Source: Saccharopolyspora sp. SCSIO 74807 (GTDB lineage Bacteria; Actinomycetota; Actinomycetes; Mycobacteriales; Pseudonocardiaceae). Taken from it: a stretch of 64,000 bases of DNA. Below the pieces are notes generated by a model. It was not told the origin of the DNA and made no database searches. It saw only the letters and a list, made by a program, of their open reading frames with translations. The position numbers and the translations under genes are program-made. Shown piece after piece: positions 1-9,247 of this stretch (positions are counted from its first letter, which is position 1; each line of letters starts with the position of its first letter). The DNA is taken from NCBI RefSeq assembly GCF_037023755.1, contig NZ_CP146100.1, forward strand, positions 2,110,501-2,174,500. The letters are read 5' to 3'.

Positions 1-1926
1 GGCAACGCCTGGCTGCTGATCGCGCTGCCGCTGCTCGGCGCGGCGGTGCTGCTGCTGGCCGGGCGGCGCGCCAACGGGTGGGGGCACCTGCTCGGCTGCG
101 CCACCATGATCGCGGCCTTCGCCTACGGGGTGCTGCTGTTCACCTCCATCTCCGGTGACGTGGCCCCGGTGCGCGAGCTGCACCTGTTCTCGTGGATCCC
201 GGTGAACGCGCTGCAGGTGGACTTCGGCCTGCGGCTGGATCCGCTGTCGATGGTGTTCGTGCTGCTGATCACCGGAGTGGGCGCGCTGATCCACCTCTAC
301 TCGGTCGGCTACATGGCGCACGACCAGCAGGGGCGCGAGGGCCGGGACAACTCCGAGCGGCGGCGGTTCTTCGGCTACCTGAACCTGTTCGTGGCCGCGA
401 TGCTGATCCTGGTGCTGGGCAACAGCTTCGTGACGCTCTACCTCGGCTGGGAGGGCGTCGGGCTGGCGTCCTACCTGCTGATCGGGTTCTGGCAGCACCG
501 GCCGTCGGCGGCCGCGGCGGCGACCAAGGCGTTCGTGATGAACCGCGTCGGCGACGTCGGCCTGGCGCTGGCGATCTTCCTGCTGTTCGCGAAGCTCGGC
601 ACCACGCAGTACACCGAGGTCTTCGCCCGCGCGGACGAGCTCACGCCGGGCGTGCTGCTGGCGATCACGCTGTTGCTGCTGCTGGGCGCGTGCGGCAAGT
701 CCGGTCAGGTGCCGTTGCAGGCGTGGCTGCCGGACGCGATGGAAGGCCCGACGCCGGTGTCCGCGCTGATCCACGCGGCCACCATGGTCACCGCGGGCGT
801 GTACCTGATCGCGCGCGCCAACCCGCTGTTCACGCTCTCGCCGGACGGGCGGCTGGTGGTCACCGTCATCGGCGCGGTGACGCTGCTGGTCGGGTGCGTG
901 ATCGGCTGCGCTTACGACGACATCAAGAAGGTCCTCGCGTACTCCACGGTGAGCCAGATCGGCTACATGATCCTCGCCGTCGGGCTCGGCCCGGCCGGGT
1001 ACGCGCTCGGGATCATGCACCTGCTCACGCACGGGTTCTTCAAGGCCGGGCTGTTCCTCGGCGCCGGCTCGGTGATGCACGCGATGCGCGACGAGGTCGA
1101 CATGCGCAAGTTCGGCGGGCTGGCCAAGCACCTGCCGATCACGTTCGCCACCTTCGGGCTCGGCTACCTGGCGCTGATCGGGTTCCCGTTCCTGTCCGGC
1201 TACTACTCCAAGGACGCGATCATCGAGGCCGCGTTCGGCCAAGAAGGCTGGCAGGGCTGGGTGTTCGGCGGGGCGGCGCTGCTGGGCGCGGCGCTGACCG
1301 CGTTCTACATGACGCGGCTGATGCTGCTGACGTTCTTCGGCGAGAAGCGCTGGGAGAACCTGAAGTCCGCGGACGGTCAGGAATTCCACCCGCACGAATC
1401 CCCGCCGATCATGACCGGCCCGATGATCGTGCTGGCGATCGGCTCGATCGGCGCGGGCGCGTTCTTCGCGGTCGGCGACCGGCTCGTCACGTTCCTCGCG
1501 CCGTCGCTCGGTGAACTCCAGGAAGCGCACGGCGGGGCGCTGCCGCACTCGGTGATCCCGGTGCTGACCGTCGCGCTCTCGGCCGCGGGCGTGCTGGTGG
1601 CCTGGCTGGCCGTCGGGCGCAAGCAGGTGCCGGTCACCCGCCCGCAGCGGGTGTCGCCGGTGGTGCGGGCCGCGCGGGCCGACCTGGGCGGGAACCGGCT
1701 CAACGACCTCGTCGCGGTGAAACCGGCGTTCGGGCTCACCCGCGGTCTGGTCGCGTTCGACGACAAGGCCGTCGACGGCGCGGTGAACGGCCTGGCCGGT
1801 GCGCTGCAGGGCGGCTCCGGCTGGATGCGGCGCTGGCAGACCGGCTTCGTGCGCTCGTACGCGCTGTCGATGCTCTGCGGCGGCGTGATCCTGATCGCCG
1901 CGCTGATGGCGGTGGGGACGCCATGA
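1..1926 (+). CDS. nuoL: NADH-quinone oxidoreductase subunit L, 5' end outside window
   Basis: Distal proton-pumping membrane subunit of complex I, which couples NADH-to-menaquinone electron transfer to proton export. The reading frame is open at base 1 with hydrophobic sequence and no plausible start, so the first residues lie upstream of the window; 641 residues are visible. The antiporter-family membrane glutamate is seen at visible residue 151 (GWEGVG) and the conserved lysine at about residue 233 ([13 protein letters not shown]), followed by repeated transmembrane segments. A 70-bp gap separates it from nuoM. Gene order nuoL-nuoM-nuoN is the usual end of the bacterial nuo operon, so upstream nuo genes are expected beyond the left edge. 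Confidence 0.97.
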   Translation, partial: GNAWLLIALPLLGAAVLLLAGRRANGWGHLLGCATMIAAFAYGVLLFTSISGDVAPVRELHLFSWIPVNALQVDFGLRLDPLSMVFVLLITGVGALIHLYSVGYMAHDQQGREGRDNSERRRFFGYLNLFVAAMLILVLGNSFVTLYLGWEGVGLASYLLIGFWQHRPSAAAAATKAFVMNRVGDVGLALAIFLLFAKLGTTQYTEVFARADELTPGVLLAITLLLLLGACGKSGQVPLQAWLPDAMEGPTPVSALIHAATMVTAGVYLIARANPLFTLSPDGRLVVTVIGAVTLLVGCVIGCAYDDIKKVLAYSTVSQIGYMILAVGLGPAGYALGIMHLLTHGFFKAGLFLGAGSVMHAMRDEVDMRKFGGLAKHLPITFATFGLGYLALIGFPFLSGYYSKDAIIEAAFGQEGWQGWVFGGAALLGAALTAFYMTRLMLLTFFGEKRWENLKSADGQEFHPHESPPIMTGPMIVLAIGSIGAGAFFAVGDRLVTFLAPSLGELQEAHGGALPHSVIPVLTVALSAAGVLVAWLAVGRKQVPVTRPQRVSPVVRAARADLGGNRLNDLVAVKPAFGLTRGLVAFDDKAVDGAVNGLAGALQGGSGWMRRWQTGFVRSYALSMLCGGVILIAALMAVGTP

Positions 1927-1996
1927 TCGCCGAGCGCCTTCTCGCGGTTCCCTCCGGAGAACTGCCCGTCATCGAGGCATCGAGGGAGGAGACCCG

Positions 1997-3574
1997 ATGA
2001 CCCTGCTCCTCGCGTTGATCCTGCTACCGCTGGCCGGGGCCGTGGCGGTGGGGCTGCTGCGGCACAACGCACCGGCCGCGAAGTGGACCGCGCTGGCGGT
2101 CTCGCTGGCCGAGTTCGCGCTCGCCGCGGGCGCCTGGTTCGCCTACGACCCGGCCGGGCCGCGGCTGCAGCTGGCCTCCTCGGTGGAGTGGATCCCGGCC
2201 TTCGACATCCGGCTGTCGTTCGCCGTGGACGGCATCGCGCTGGTGATGGTCGCGGTGATCGCGCTGCTGATGCCGCTGGTGCTCGGCTTCAGCTGGGGCG
2301 AGCGGCTGCCCGCGGGCCGCAGCCACGGCGGGTTCTTCGCGCTGCTGCTGGTGGAGCAGGCGCTGACGGTGGCGGTGTTCGCCGCGACCGACGTGTTCCT
2401 GTTCTACGTGCTGTTCGAGATCATGCTGATCCCGATGTACTTCCTGATCGGGGGGTACGGCGGCGAGCGCGGCAAGTACGCGGCGGTGAAGTTCTTCCTG
2501 TACTCGTTCCTCGGCGGCCTGATCATGCTGGGCTCCGCCATCGGCGCCTACGCCTACGCCGCGCAGGCCACCGGCCAGGGAACGTTCGACTGGGCCGCGC
2601 TGGTGCCGATCCTGGCGGACGCGCCGCTGAGCGTGCAGGTGTGGATCTTCCTCGGCTTCTTCACCGCGTTCGCGATCAAGGCGCCGCTGGTGCCGCTGCA
2701 CACCTGGCTGCCGGACGCGGCGCAGCAGGCGCCGATCGGCGTCGCGGTGATCGTCGTCGGCGTGCTGGACAAGGTCGGCACGTTCGGCTTCCTGCGCTAC
2801 AGCCTGCCGCTGACGCCGGAGGCCTCTCGGGTGCTGGCGCCGCTGGTGCTGGTGCTGGCGGTGCTCGGGGTGCTGTACGGCTCGCTGCAGGCGTTCGGGC
2901 AGACCGATCTCAAGCGGTTCATCGCCTACGTGTCCATCGCGCACTTCGGGTTCATCGCGCTGGGGATCTTCGCCTACACCTCGCAGGCGCAGGTCGGCGC
3001 GGTCTCGTACATGATCAACCACAGCATCGCGACCGGCCTGCTGATCCTGGTCATCGGCATGATCATCGCGCGCGGCGGGTCCACCCGGATCGCCGACTAC
3101 GGCGGCATGTCCAAGGTCACGCCGCTGCTGGCGGGCACGCTGCTGATCGCCGGGCTGAGCACGTTGTCGCTGCCCGGCACGAACTCGTTCATCAGCGAGT
3201 TCCTGGTGCTGCTGGGCGCCTTCCCGACCAGGCCCGTCTACACGGTGCTGGCCACGATCGGCATGGTGCTCGCCGCCGTCTACGTGCTGTGGCTCTACCA
3301 GCGGATCATGCAAGGCCCGGTGCGCGGCGACGCGCTGGTCGGCACCGCGGGCGGGCCGGGCGCGGTCACGGACCCGAACAAGACCGGCGCGCATCGGGCG
3401 CGGGTCACCGACCTCAAACCGCGCGAGATCGCCGTGCTCACTCCGCTGATCGTGCTGGTGCTGGCGCTGGGCTTCTACCCGAAGCCGGTGCTGGAGGTGA
3501 TCTCGCCCGCGGTCGGGGCGACCATGAGCGATGTCGGCGCGTCCGACCCCGTGACCTCGCAGGGAGGGAACTGA
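1997..3574 (+). CDS. nuoM: NADH-quinone oxidoreductase subunit M
   Basis: Antiporter-like membrane subunit of complex I. The 525-residue length is normal for the family. The ATG start follows a strong GGGAGGAG ribosome site. The membrane glutamate is at residue 141 (LFEIMLIP) and the conserved lysine at 228 (AIKAPLVPLHTWLPDA), the signature of the second proton channel. About 14 transmembrane helices are evident. nuoN begins two bases after its stop, so the two are co-transcribed and probably translationally coupled. Confidence 0.97.
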   Translation: MTLLLALILLPLAGAVAVGLLRHNAPAAKWTALAVSLAEFALAAGAWFAYDPAGPRLQLASSVEWIPAFDIRLSFAVDGIALVMVAVIALLMPLVLGFSWGERLPAGRSHGGFFALLLVEQALTVAVFAATDVFLFYVLFEIMLIPMYFLIGGYGGERGKYAAVKFFLYSFLGGLIMLGSAIGAYAYAAQATGQGTFDWAALVPILADAPLSVQVWIFLGFFTAFAIKAPLVPLHTWLPDAAQQAPIGVAVIVVGVLDKVGTFGFLRYSLPLTPEASRVLAPLVLVLAVLGVLYGSLQAFGQTDLKRFIAYVSIAHFGFIALGIFAYTSQAQVGAVSYMINHSIATGLLILVIGMIIARGGSTRIADYGGMSKVTPLLAGTLLIAGLSTLSLPGTNSFISEFLVLLGAFPTRPVYTVLATIGMVLAAVYVLWLYQRIMQGPVRGDALVGTAGGPGAVTDPNKTGAHRARVTDLKPREIAVLTPLIVLVLALGFYPKPVLEVISPAVGATMSDVGASDPVTSQGGN

Positions 3575-3575
3575 A

Positions 3576-5147
3576 GTGGGTGCCACTGACCAGGTCGCGG
3601 TCCTCGCGCAGCAGCAGATCAAGCCCCCGCCGATCGACTACGCGGCGATCACGCCGGTGCTGATCGTGCTCGGCGCCGCCTGCGTCGGCGTGCTCGTCGA
3701 AGCCTTCGTGCCGCGGCGCGGCCGCTGGAGCAGCCAGGTCGCGCTGAGCCTGCTGGCGCTGATCGCCGCCGGGATCGCGCTCGGCGTCTTCGCCGGCGGC
3801 AGCAGCACCACCGGCCTGACCACGCTGTCCGACTCGATCGCCGTGGACCCGCCGACGCTGTTCCTGTGGGGCACGCTGCTGGGCCTGGGGCTGGCGGCGA
3901 TCCTGCTGATCGCGGACCGCTCGGTGGAACCGGGCGGCGCGTTCGTCGCGGAGGCCGCGGCGCCCAAACCAGGGCCCGGCGCCGAGCGCGCTCCCACCGC
4001 CGGGATGCGCACCGAGGTGTTCCCGCTCGCCCTGTTCTCGCTGGGCGGGATGATGGTGTTCTGCGCTGCGAACGACCTGCTCACGATGTTCATCGCGCTC
4101 GAGGTGCTGAGTCTGCCGCTGTACCTGATGTGCGGGCTGGCCAAGCGGCGCAGGCTGCTGTCGCAGGAAGCCGCGGTGAAGTACTTCCTGCTCGGCGCGT
4201 TCGCGTCCGCGTTCTTCCTGTACGGGCTGGCGCTGCTGTACGGCTACGCCGGTTCGGTGCGGCTCGCGGCGATCGCCGAGGCCACCGCGGGTACCGACCG
4301 CTCGGACACGCTGCTGTTCGCCGGGCTGGGCCTGCTGGTGGTGGGCCTGCTGTTCAAGGGCTCGGTCGGCCCGTTCCACACCTGGACGCCGGACGTCTAC
4401 CACGGTGCGCCGACCGCGGTCACCGGATTCATGGCCGCCTGCACGAAGGTCGCCGCGTTCGGCGGGATCCTGCGGGTGCTGCAGGTCGCGTTCCAGGCTT
4501 CGAGCTGGGAGTGGCGCGGAGTGCTGTGGGCCGTGGCGATCGTCTCGATGGTGATCGGCGTGGTGCTCGGCCTGACCCAGAGCGACATCAAGCGCATGAT
4601 CGCGTACTCGTCCATCGCGCACGCGGGGTTCCTGCTGATCGGGGCGATCGCGCTCACCGACCGCGGGCTGTCCGGCACGATGTTCTACCTGCTGGCCTAC
4701 GGCTTCACCACGATCGCGGTGTTCGGCGTGATCAGCCTCGTGCGCACGGCGGATGGTGAGGCTACTCACCTTTCCGACTGGGCCGGGCTGGCGAAGCGGT
4801 CGCCGCTGCTGGCGGCGGTGTTCACGTTCCTGCTGTTCGCGCTGGCCGGGATTCCGCTGACGAGCGGTTTCGTCGGGAAATTCGTCGTTTTCGAGGCCGC
4901 GTTCGCGGACGGCATGGCGCCGCTGGTGGTGGTGGCCCTGGTGGCCAGTGCGGTTGCGGCGTTCTTCTACCTTCGTGTCATCGTGCTGATGTACTTCAGC
5001 GAACCGGCCGCGGACGGGCCCACCGTGAGCGTGCCGGGAGCGTTCACGACCGCGGCGATCACGCTGGGCGTGGTCGTGACGCTGTTGCTGGGCGTGCTGC
5101 CGACGGTGGCCCTGGACTGGGCCGGTGTGGGTGGTTTCGTGTCGTAG
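3576..5147 (+). CDS. nuoN: NADH-quinone oxidoreductase subunit N
   Basis: Third antiporter-like subunit of complex I, 523 residues, with a GTG start preceded by GGGAGGG at the end of nuoM. The membrane glutamate is at residue 176 (ALEVLSLPLYL) and the lysine at 261 (FKGSVGPFHTWTPD), then further helices. A hydrophilic Ala/Pro-rich loop at about residues 125-145 separates helices, common in actinobacterial NuoN. It closes the nuo genes; the next gene starts about 50 bp later on the same strand and is likely in the same transcript. Confidence 0.97.
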   Translation: MGATDQVAVLAQQQIKPPPIDYAAITPVLIVLGAACVGVLVEAFVPRRGRWSSQVALSLLALIAAGIALGVFAGGSSTTGLTTLSDSIAVDPPTLFLWGTLLGLGLAAILLIADRSVEPGGAFVAEAAAPKPGPGAERAPTAGMRTEVFPLALFSLGGMMVFCAANDLLTMFIALEVLSLPLYLMCGLAKRRRLLSQEAAVKYFLLGAFASAFFLYGLALLYGYAGSVRLAAIAEATAGTDRSDTLLFAGLGLLVVGLLFKGSVGPFHTWTPDVYHGAPTAVTGFMAACTKVAAFGGILRVLQVAFQASSWEWRGVLWAVAIVSMVIGVVLGLTQSDIKRMIAYSSIAHAGFLLIGAIALTDRGLSGTMFYLLAYGFTTIAVFGVISLVRTADGEATHLSDWAGLAKRSPLLAAVFTFLLFALAGIPLTSGFVGKFVVFEAAFADGMAPLVVVALVASAVAAFFYLRVIVLMYFSEPAADGPTVSVPGAFTTAAITLGVVVTLLLGVLPTVALDWAGVGGFVS

Positions 5148-5196
5148 AGTGCCCGCCCGTAGGGCGTTTCGGTGGGGGAGCGAAGGCGACGGTGAC

Positions 5197-6234
5197 GTGA
5201 GCAGCCCATCTGGTGATCCGATCAGGGACGTGTCGCGGGCGGCCCAGGCGGCGGCGAGCGGCTTCGACATCGCCGATCCGGCGCTGGCGGAGTCCGTCTC
5301 GGCGGGCATGGACCGCGTCGAAGCCTTGCTGCACGACTCGGTGCGCAGCGATTTCGACTTCGCCACCCGCACTTCGCTGCACCTGGTGGACGCGGGCGGC
5401 AAGCGGTTCCGCCCGCTGTTCACGCTGCTGGCCGCGCACTTCGCCGACCCGGCGCCGGACGCGGTGATCACCTCGGCGACGGTGATCGAGATGGTGCACC
5501 TGTCCACGCTCTACCACGACGACGTGATGGACGAGGCCACCATGCGCCGCGGCGCCACCAGCGCGAACGTTCGCTGGGACAACTCGGTGGCGATCCTGAC
5601 CGGCGACTTCCTGATGGCGCACGCTTCGCGGCTGGTGGCCGACCTCGGCCCTGACGCGGTGCGCCAGATCGCGATCACGTTCGAGGCGCTGGTCACCGGC
5701 CAGATGCGGGAGACCGTGGGTGCCCGCGAAGACGACGATCCGGTGCAGCACTACCTGCAGGTGATCTACGAGAAGACCGGTTCGCTGATCGCCACGGCGG
5801 GCCGGTTCGGCGGCAACGCCTCGGGGGCGCCGCCCGCGCACGTCGCGGCGCTGGAGGAGTTCGGCAAGCTCATCGGGATCGCGTTCCAGATCTCCGACGA
5901 CGTGATCGACATCGCCTCGCCCGCGACGGACTCCGGCAAGACCCCGGGCACCGACCTGCGGGAAGGCGTGCGGACGCTGCCGATGCTGTACGCGCTCAGC
6001 GCCGCGGACACCGATCCGCGGCTGCGGGAACTGCTGGCCGAGCCGTTGACCGCGGACGCCGACGTAGCCGAGGCGTTGAAGCTGCTGCGCGAATCCAGTG
6101 GCCTGGAGAGCGCGCGGGAGACGCTGGACGATTACGCCGAGCAGGCGCAGCGGGTGCTCAGCGCCCTGCCGGACTGCCCGGCCAGGGAGGCGTTGACGGC
6201 GCTCGTGCACTACGTCGTGGCCCGCACCCGATGA
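5197..6234 (+). CDS. trans-polyprenyl diphosphate synthase (menaquinone side chain)
   Basis: Condenses isopentenyl diphosphate units onto an allylic primer to make a long all-trans polyprenyl diphosphate. Both aspartate-rich motifs are present: DDVMD at residues 108-112, followed by RRG, and DDVID at about 234-238. The reading frame extends upstream to 5125, but that would overlap nuoN and add an unconserved tail; I chose the GTG at 5197, preceded by GGGGGAG, which gives 345 residues, normal for the family. Position directly after nuoN suggests it makes the isoprenoid tail of the menaquinone that complex I reduces. Chain length cannot be read from sequence alone; hepta- to nonaprenyl is likely. 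Confidence 0.9.
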   Translation: MSSPSGDPIRDVSRAAQAAASGFDIADPALAESVSAGMDRVEALLHDSVRSDFDFATRTSLHLVDAGGKRFRPLFTLLAAHFADPAPDAVITSATVIEMVHLSTLYHDDVMDEATMRRGATSANVRWDNSVAILTGDFLMAHASRLVADLGPDAVRQIAITFEALVTGQMRETVGAREDDDPVQHYLQVIYEKTGSLIATAGRFGGNASGAPPAHVAALEEFGKLIGIAFQISDDVIDIASPATDSGKTPGTDLREGVRTLPMLYALSAADTDPRLRELLAEPLTADADVAEALKLLRESSGLESARETLDDYAEQAQRVLSALPDCPAREALTALVHYVVARTR

Positions 6235-6364
6235 ACCGCTGAACGCATCCCCCGATCGTGAATTCGGGTGCCCGCCGGGATGCCTGGGTACAGGCCGCTG
6301 GCTCGGGGACGTAGCCTGGCTGGGCTCAGTGCCCCTAGGTGGCCTTTGAGGAGGGACGTCGCCG

Positions 6365-7723
6365 GTGGTGTGGCTGTTTACGCAGGTGTGGCTTTGGAGC
6401 ATAGCCGGGTTCCTGCTCGGATCGTTGATCACCTGGTTGCTGTTCGCCTGGCCCGCGCGCCGCAGGCTGCGTGCGGTGGCGCGGGACTACGACGACTACG
6501 TGGCCGCCACCGAGGCGCGCCGGGAACGCCAGGTGTGGCGGTCGCACGAACCGTCCGCGCCGCTCGACGAAACCGCGGTGGCCGAGCCGGTGCCGGGACC
6601 CGCCGAGGAGGAACGGTTCGACCCGGGCCGCGTGTGGGCTTCGCCGGAGGGCACCGCGCGGTTGCCGATCGCGGAAGCGGACGAGCCCGCTGCGCCGGAC
6701 GACCGGGCCGCGGTGTCGGTGCGCGCTGGCGGCGGCTCGCAGGTCGCCGACTTGGTGCTCGACGACTACGCCGAGCCCGGCAGGGCGGCTGACGCCGAAC
6801 AGCCGGAGCAGGCCCGCGCTGCGGAGCAAGACCGCAGCGATAGTTCTTCGGTGCGCGAGCGCGTCCGGGCTTGGGCCGAGGACGCCGACCCGGCTCAGCC
6901 CGGCGGTTGGTGGCCGAGCGCGGCACCGGGCGAGCACACCGGCCGCGCCGTGTCGAACGGCGCCGACCCCGCGTGGTCGAACGGGACCGACGCCGCGGGC
7001 ACGAACGGCGCCGATGCCTGGGACACCAGCGGTGTCGGCTCCGCGGGCACGAACGGCAGCGCAGCTCGGGCCGAGGACACCGTTTCGCTGAACCGCCCGG
7101 CGATCTCCGGGCTCGGCGGGAGCGCCGCCGCGTTCACCCGGAACCGGCCGGACGCGGACCCGGCGGCGGACCGCCCCGCCGAGTCCTCCAGCTCGTGGTT
7201 CCAGCAGAAGGAGCTGCCGGACTGGCCGGATCCGGGCGCACCGGCGGAGCCGGTGGCCGACGACACCGATCGGCAGGCGCCCGCGGACGAGCCGGGAACC
7301 GACGGCCGCGAGGGCCCGCCCGGTTTCGCCGACAACCTGCGCACGCTGGTCGAGAACCGTTCGCAGGACCTCGCCGCCGAGCGCCCCGGCGAGTCCGAAG
7401 TCACCACCCAGATCCCGATCGTCGACGAGTCCGAGCAGACGCCGCTGCCGCGCCGCACGCCCGGGGCCGGTCCCCGGCCGGGCAAGCGGGGTGCCCCGGA
7501 ATGGGCGCACGACCCGCAGGCCCAGGCCAACCGCAGGCGGGCGTCGCTGGCCGAGCCGCAGGAGCCGGAGCAGCAGGACGGCATGATCAAGGGGCACTTC
7601 GCCTCGCGGCAGTACCACACCCCGGACTCGCCGCAGTACGACCGGATCGTCGCCGAGGTGTGGTTCCGGACCACCGCCGATGCCGAAGAAGCCGGTTTCG
7701 AGCCGTGGGACGCCGAAGGCTGA
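6365..7723 (+). CDS. Membrane-anchored acidic protein with C-terminal sunset domain
   Basis: 452 residues with a GTG start eight bases after GAGGAGGGA. An N-terminal hydrophobic helix (residues 1-28) is followed by a basic patch, which suggests a single-pass anchor. Residues 45-400 are low-complexity, acidic, Ala/Gly/Pro-rich and probably disordered. Residues about 407-448 match the small sunset domain (IKGHFASRQYHTPDSP followed by VAEVWF and EEAGFEPW), which ends many actinobacterial proteins and whose function is unknown. No catalytic motif is visible. It stands alone between the nuo-linked genes and the Lrp regulator. Confidence 0.7.
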   Translation: MVWLFTQVWLWSIAGFLLGSLITWLLFAWPARRRLRAVARDYDDYVAATEARRERQVWRSHEPSAPLDETAVAEPVPGPAEEERFDPGRVWASPEGTARLPIAEADEPAAPDDRAAVSVRAGGGSQVADLVLDDYAEPGRAADAEQPEQARAAEQDRSDSSSVRERVRAWAEDADPAQPGGWWPSAAPGEHTGRAVSNGADPAWSNGTDAAGTNGADAWDTSGVGSAGTNGSAARAEDTVSLNRPAISGLGGSAAAFTRNRPDADPAADRPAESSSSWFQQKELPDWPDPGAPAEPVADDTDRQAPADEPGTDGREGPPGFADNLRTLVENRSQDLAAERPGESEVTTQIPIVDESEQTPLPRRTPGAGPRPGKRGAPEWAHDPQAQANRRRASLAEPQEPEQQDGMIKGHFASRQYHTPDSPQYDRIVAEVWFRTTADAEEAGFEPWDAEG

Positions 7724-7741
7724 GTTCCCGGCGCTGCCGTT

Positions 7742-8191
7742 TCACGGTTGCGGAGGCCGCTCCAGCAACCGCGAGAGCACGACCGTGGAGACCGTGCGGT
7801 TGATGAACTCCACGGCCCGCAACCGCTCCAGCGCGGTTTCCAGGTGGTGGATGTCGGCCGCCCGCAGGTGCACGATCGCGTCCGCCGGACCGGAGACGGT
7901 GTAGGCGGCCACCACTTCCGGCAGCGGTTCCAGCCCGCTGCGGATCCGATGCGTGGGCACGTTGCCGTGGCAGTGCACCTCGACGAACGCTTCGGTGCCC
8001 CAGCCCAGCGCCTCCGGATCGACCACGGCCGTGAACCCGCGCAGGATCCCCAGGTCCAGCAGTTTGTCCACGCGCCGCTTCACCGCGGGCGCGGAAAGCC
8101 CGACCGCCGTTCCGATTTCGGCGTAGCTCGCGCGCGCGTCGGAGACGAGCTGCGAAACGATTCGCTGGTCCAAGGAGTCCATGCGCAACAT
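7742..8191 (-). CDS. Lrp/AsnC family transcriptional regulator
   Basis: 149 residues: an N-terminal winged helix-turn-helix (residues 5-45, LDQRIVSQLVSDARASYAEI onward) and a C-terminal RAM/ligand domain with a GPAD-type turn. Such proteins bind amino acids and act as dimers or octamers. An alternative ATG at 8182 gives MDSLDQR, the more usual N-terminus of the family. It is divergent from the neighbouring dimethylarginine-hydrolase-like gene with about 65 bp between starts, so it probably controls that gene and itself in response to arginine, a methylated arginine or a related amino acid. Confidence 0.9.
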   Translation of the reverse strand: MLRMDSLDQRIVSQLVSDARASYAEIGTAVGLSAPAVKRRVDKLLDLGILRGFTAVVDPEALGWGTEAFVEVHCHGNVPTHRIRSGLEPLPEVVAAYTVSGPADAIVHLRAADIHHLETALERLRAVEFINRTVSTVVLSRLLERPPQP

Positions 8192-8220
8192 TCTGGCGCA
8201 TGGAAAGCAATGCAGCGTTG

Positions 8221-8249
8221 TTGAATGCCGTCAAAGCCGCGTCTAGATT
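8221..8249 (+). promoter_or_regulatory. Putative sigma-70-type promoter giving a leaderless mRNA
   Basis: A TTGAAT -35 (8221-8226), 17-bp spacer and TAGATT -10 (8244-8249) predict transcription starting about 8256, essentially on the ATG at 8257. There is no Shine-Dalgarno sequence before that ATG, which agrees with leaderless translation. The site overlaps the region where the divergent Lrp/AsnC regulator would bind. Confidence 0.5.
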
Positions 8250-8256
8250 TCGCATC

Positions 8257-9114
8257 ATGACCGACACAGCCGCTCTCGCGGTCACGCCCGTCCAGCAGCG
8301 CACCACCACCCGCCGCAGCTACGTGATGTGCCCTCCGGAGCACTTCGCCGTGGAGTACGCGATCAACCCGTGGATGGATCCGGACGAGCCGGTGGACACC
8401 AGCGTGGCGATGCAGCAGTGGCTCGAATTGCGCCGCACCTACCAGCGGTTGGGGCATTCGGTGCAGGTCAGGCCCGCGCACCCGGGTCTGCCGGACATGG
8501 TGTTCGCGGCCAACACCGGTGTCGTGATCGGCGGTCGCGCCCTCGGCGCCCGGTTCCGCGCCCCGGAGCGCGCCGCGGAGGCCGAGCACTTCCGCCGCTG
8601 GTTCACCGAATGCGGGCACCGCGAGATCGTGATGCCGTCCCGGGTCAACGAAGCGGAAGGCGACTTCGCCTGGACCGGCGGTCTGCTGCTCGCCGGGTCG
8701 GGGTTCCGCACGGAACCGGCCGCGCACGCCGAGGCGCAGGAGGCGCTCGGGGTGCCGGTGGTGTCCTTGCAGCTGGTCGACAGCCGGTTCTACCACCTGG
8801 ACACCGCGTTGTTCGTGCTGGAGCAGGGGGCGCAGCCGCAGATCGCCTACTACCCCGAGGCGTTCTCCGCGGGGTCCCGCCGGGTGCTGGAGCGGCTGTA
8901 CCCGGACGCGGTGATCGCCGACGAGGCCGATGCGTCCTGCCTGGGCCTCAATGGCGTCTCGGACGGCCGCAACGTGGTGCTGCCGCTGGAGGCGACCGGC
9001 CTGGCCGCGCAGTTGCGCGCACGCGGCTATGAGCCGGTGCTGCTCGACGTCTCGGAGCTGCGCAAGTCCGGCGGCGGCCCGAAGTGCTGCACGATGGAGC
9101 TGCACAGCTTCTAG
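8257..9114 (+). CDS. Dimethylarginine dimethylaminohydrolase / amidinotransferase-fold hydrolase
   Basis: 285 residues in the amidinotransferase superfamily, which attacks guanidinium carbons with a cysteine. A catalytic-type histidine is at about residue 180 (FYHLDTALFVL), an acidic motif EGDFAW lies near 132, and the cysteine pair is at 277-278 (GPKCCTMEL). These fit DDAH-like enzymes that release citrulline or ornithine from (methylated) arginine. The frame opens at 8200 but the ATG at 8257 fits the leaderless promoter and homolog length better. The divergent Lrp/AsnC gene is its likely regulator. Exact substrate is not determined; an ornithine- or arginine-degrading role is possible. Confidence 0.85.
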   Translation: MTDTAALAVTPVQQRTTTRRSYVMCPPEHFAVEYAINPWMDPDEPVDTSVAMQQWLELRRTYQRLGHSVQVRPAHPGLPDMVFAANTGVVIGGRALGARFRAPERAAEAEHFRRWFTECGHREIVMPSRVNEAEGDFAWTGGLLLAGSGFRTEPAAHAEAQEALGVPVVSLQLVDSRFYHLDTALFVLEQGAQPQIAYYPEAFSAGSRRVLERLYPDAVIADEADASCLGLNGVSDGRNVVLPLEATGLAAQLRARGYEPVLLDVSELRKSGGGPKCCTMELHSF

Positions 9115-9247
9115 GGAGGAGTCGCGTGCGGTGCCGGCTGCTCGGCCGCAAGCGTCTTCGCCGCTTCCCCGAACCCGCTCGCAGCGGCCCGCAGCCGCTC
9201 GCGTCTGCGAAGCGCCGACGGTTCCCCGCAACCGCCGGCGCGGGCGG

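Noticed and set aside
2024-3622. Long minus-strand open frame opposite nuoM
   Set aside because: Arg/Gln/His-rich low-complexity translation, no ribosome site, complete overlap with a clear nuoM; typical antisense frame in high-GC DNA.
3438-5507. Long minus-strand frame opposite nuoN and the synthase gene
   Set aside because: Same kind of shadow frame; product is rich in Arg, Gln and Glu without domains.
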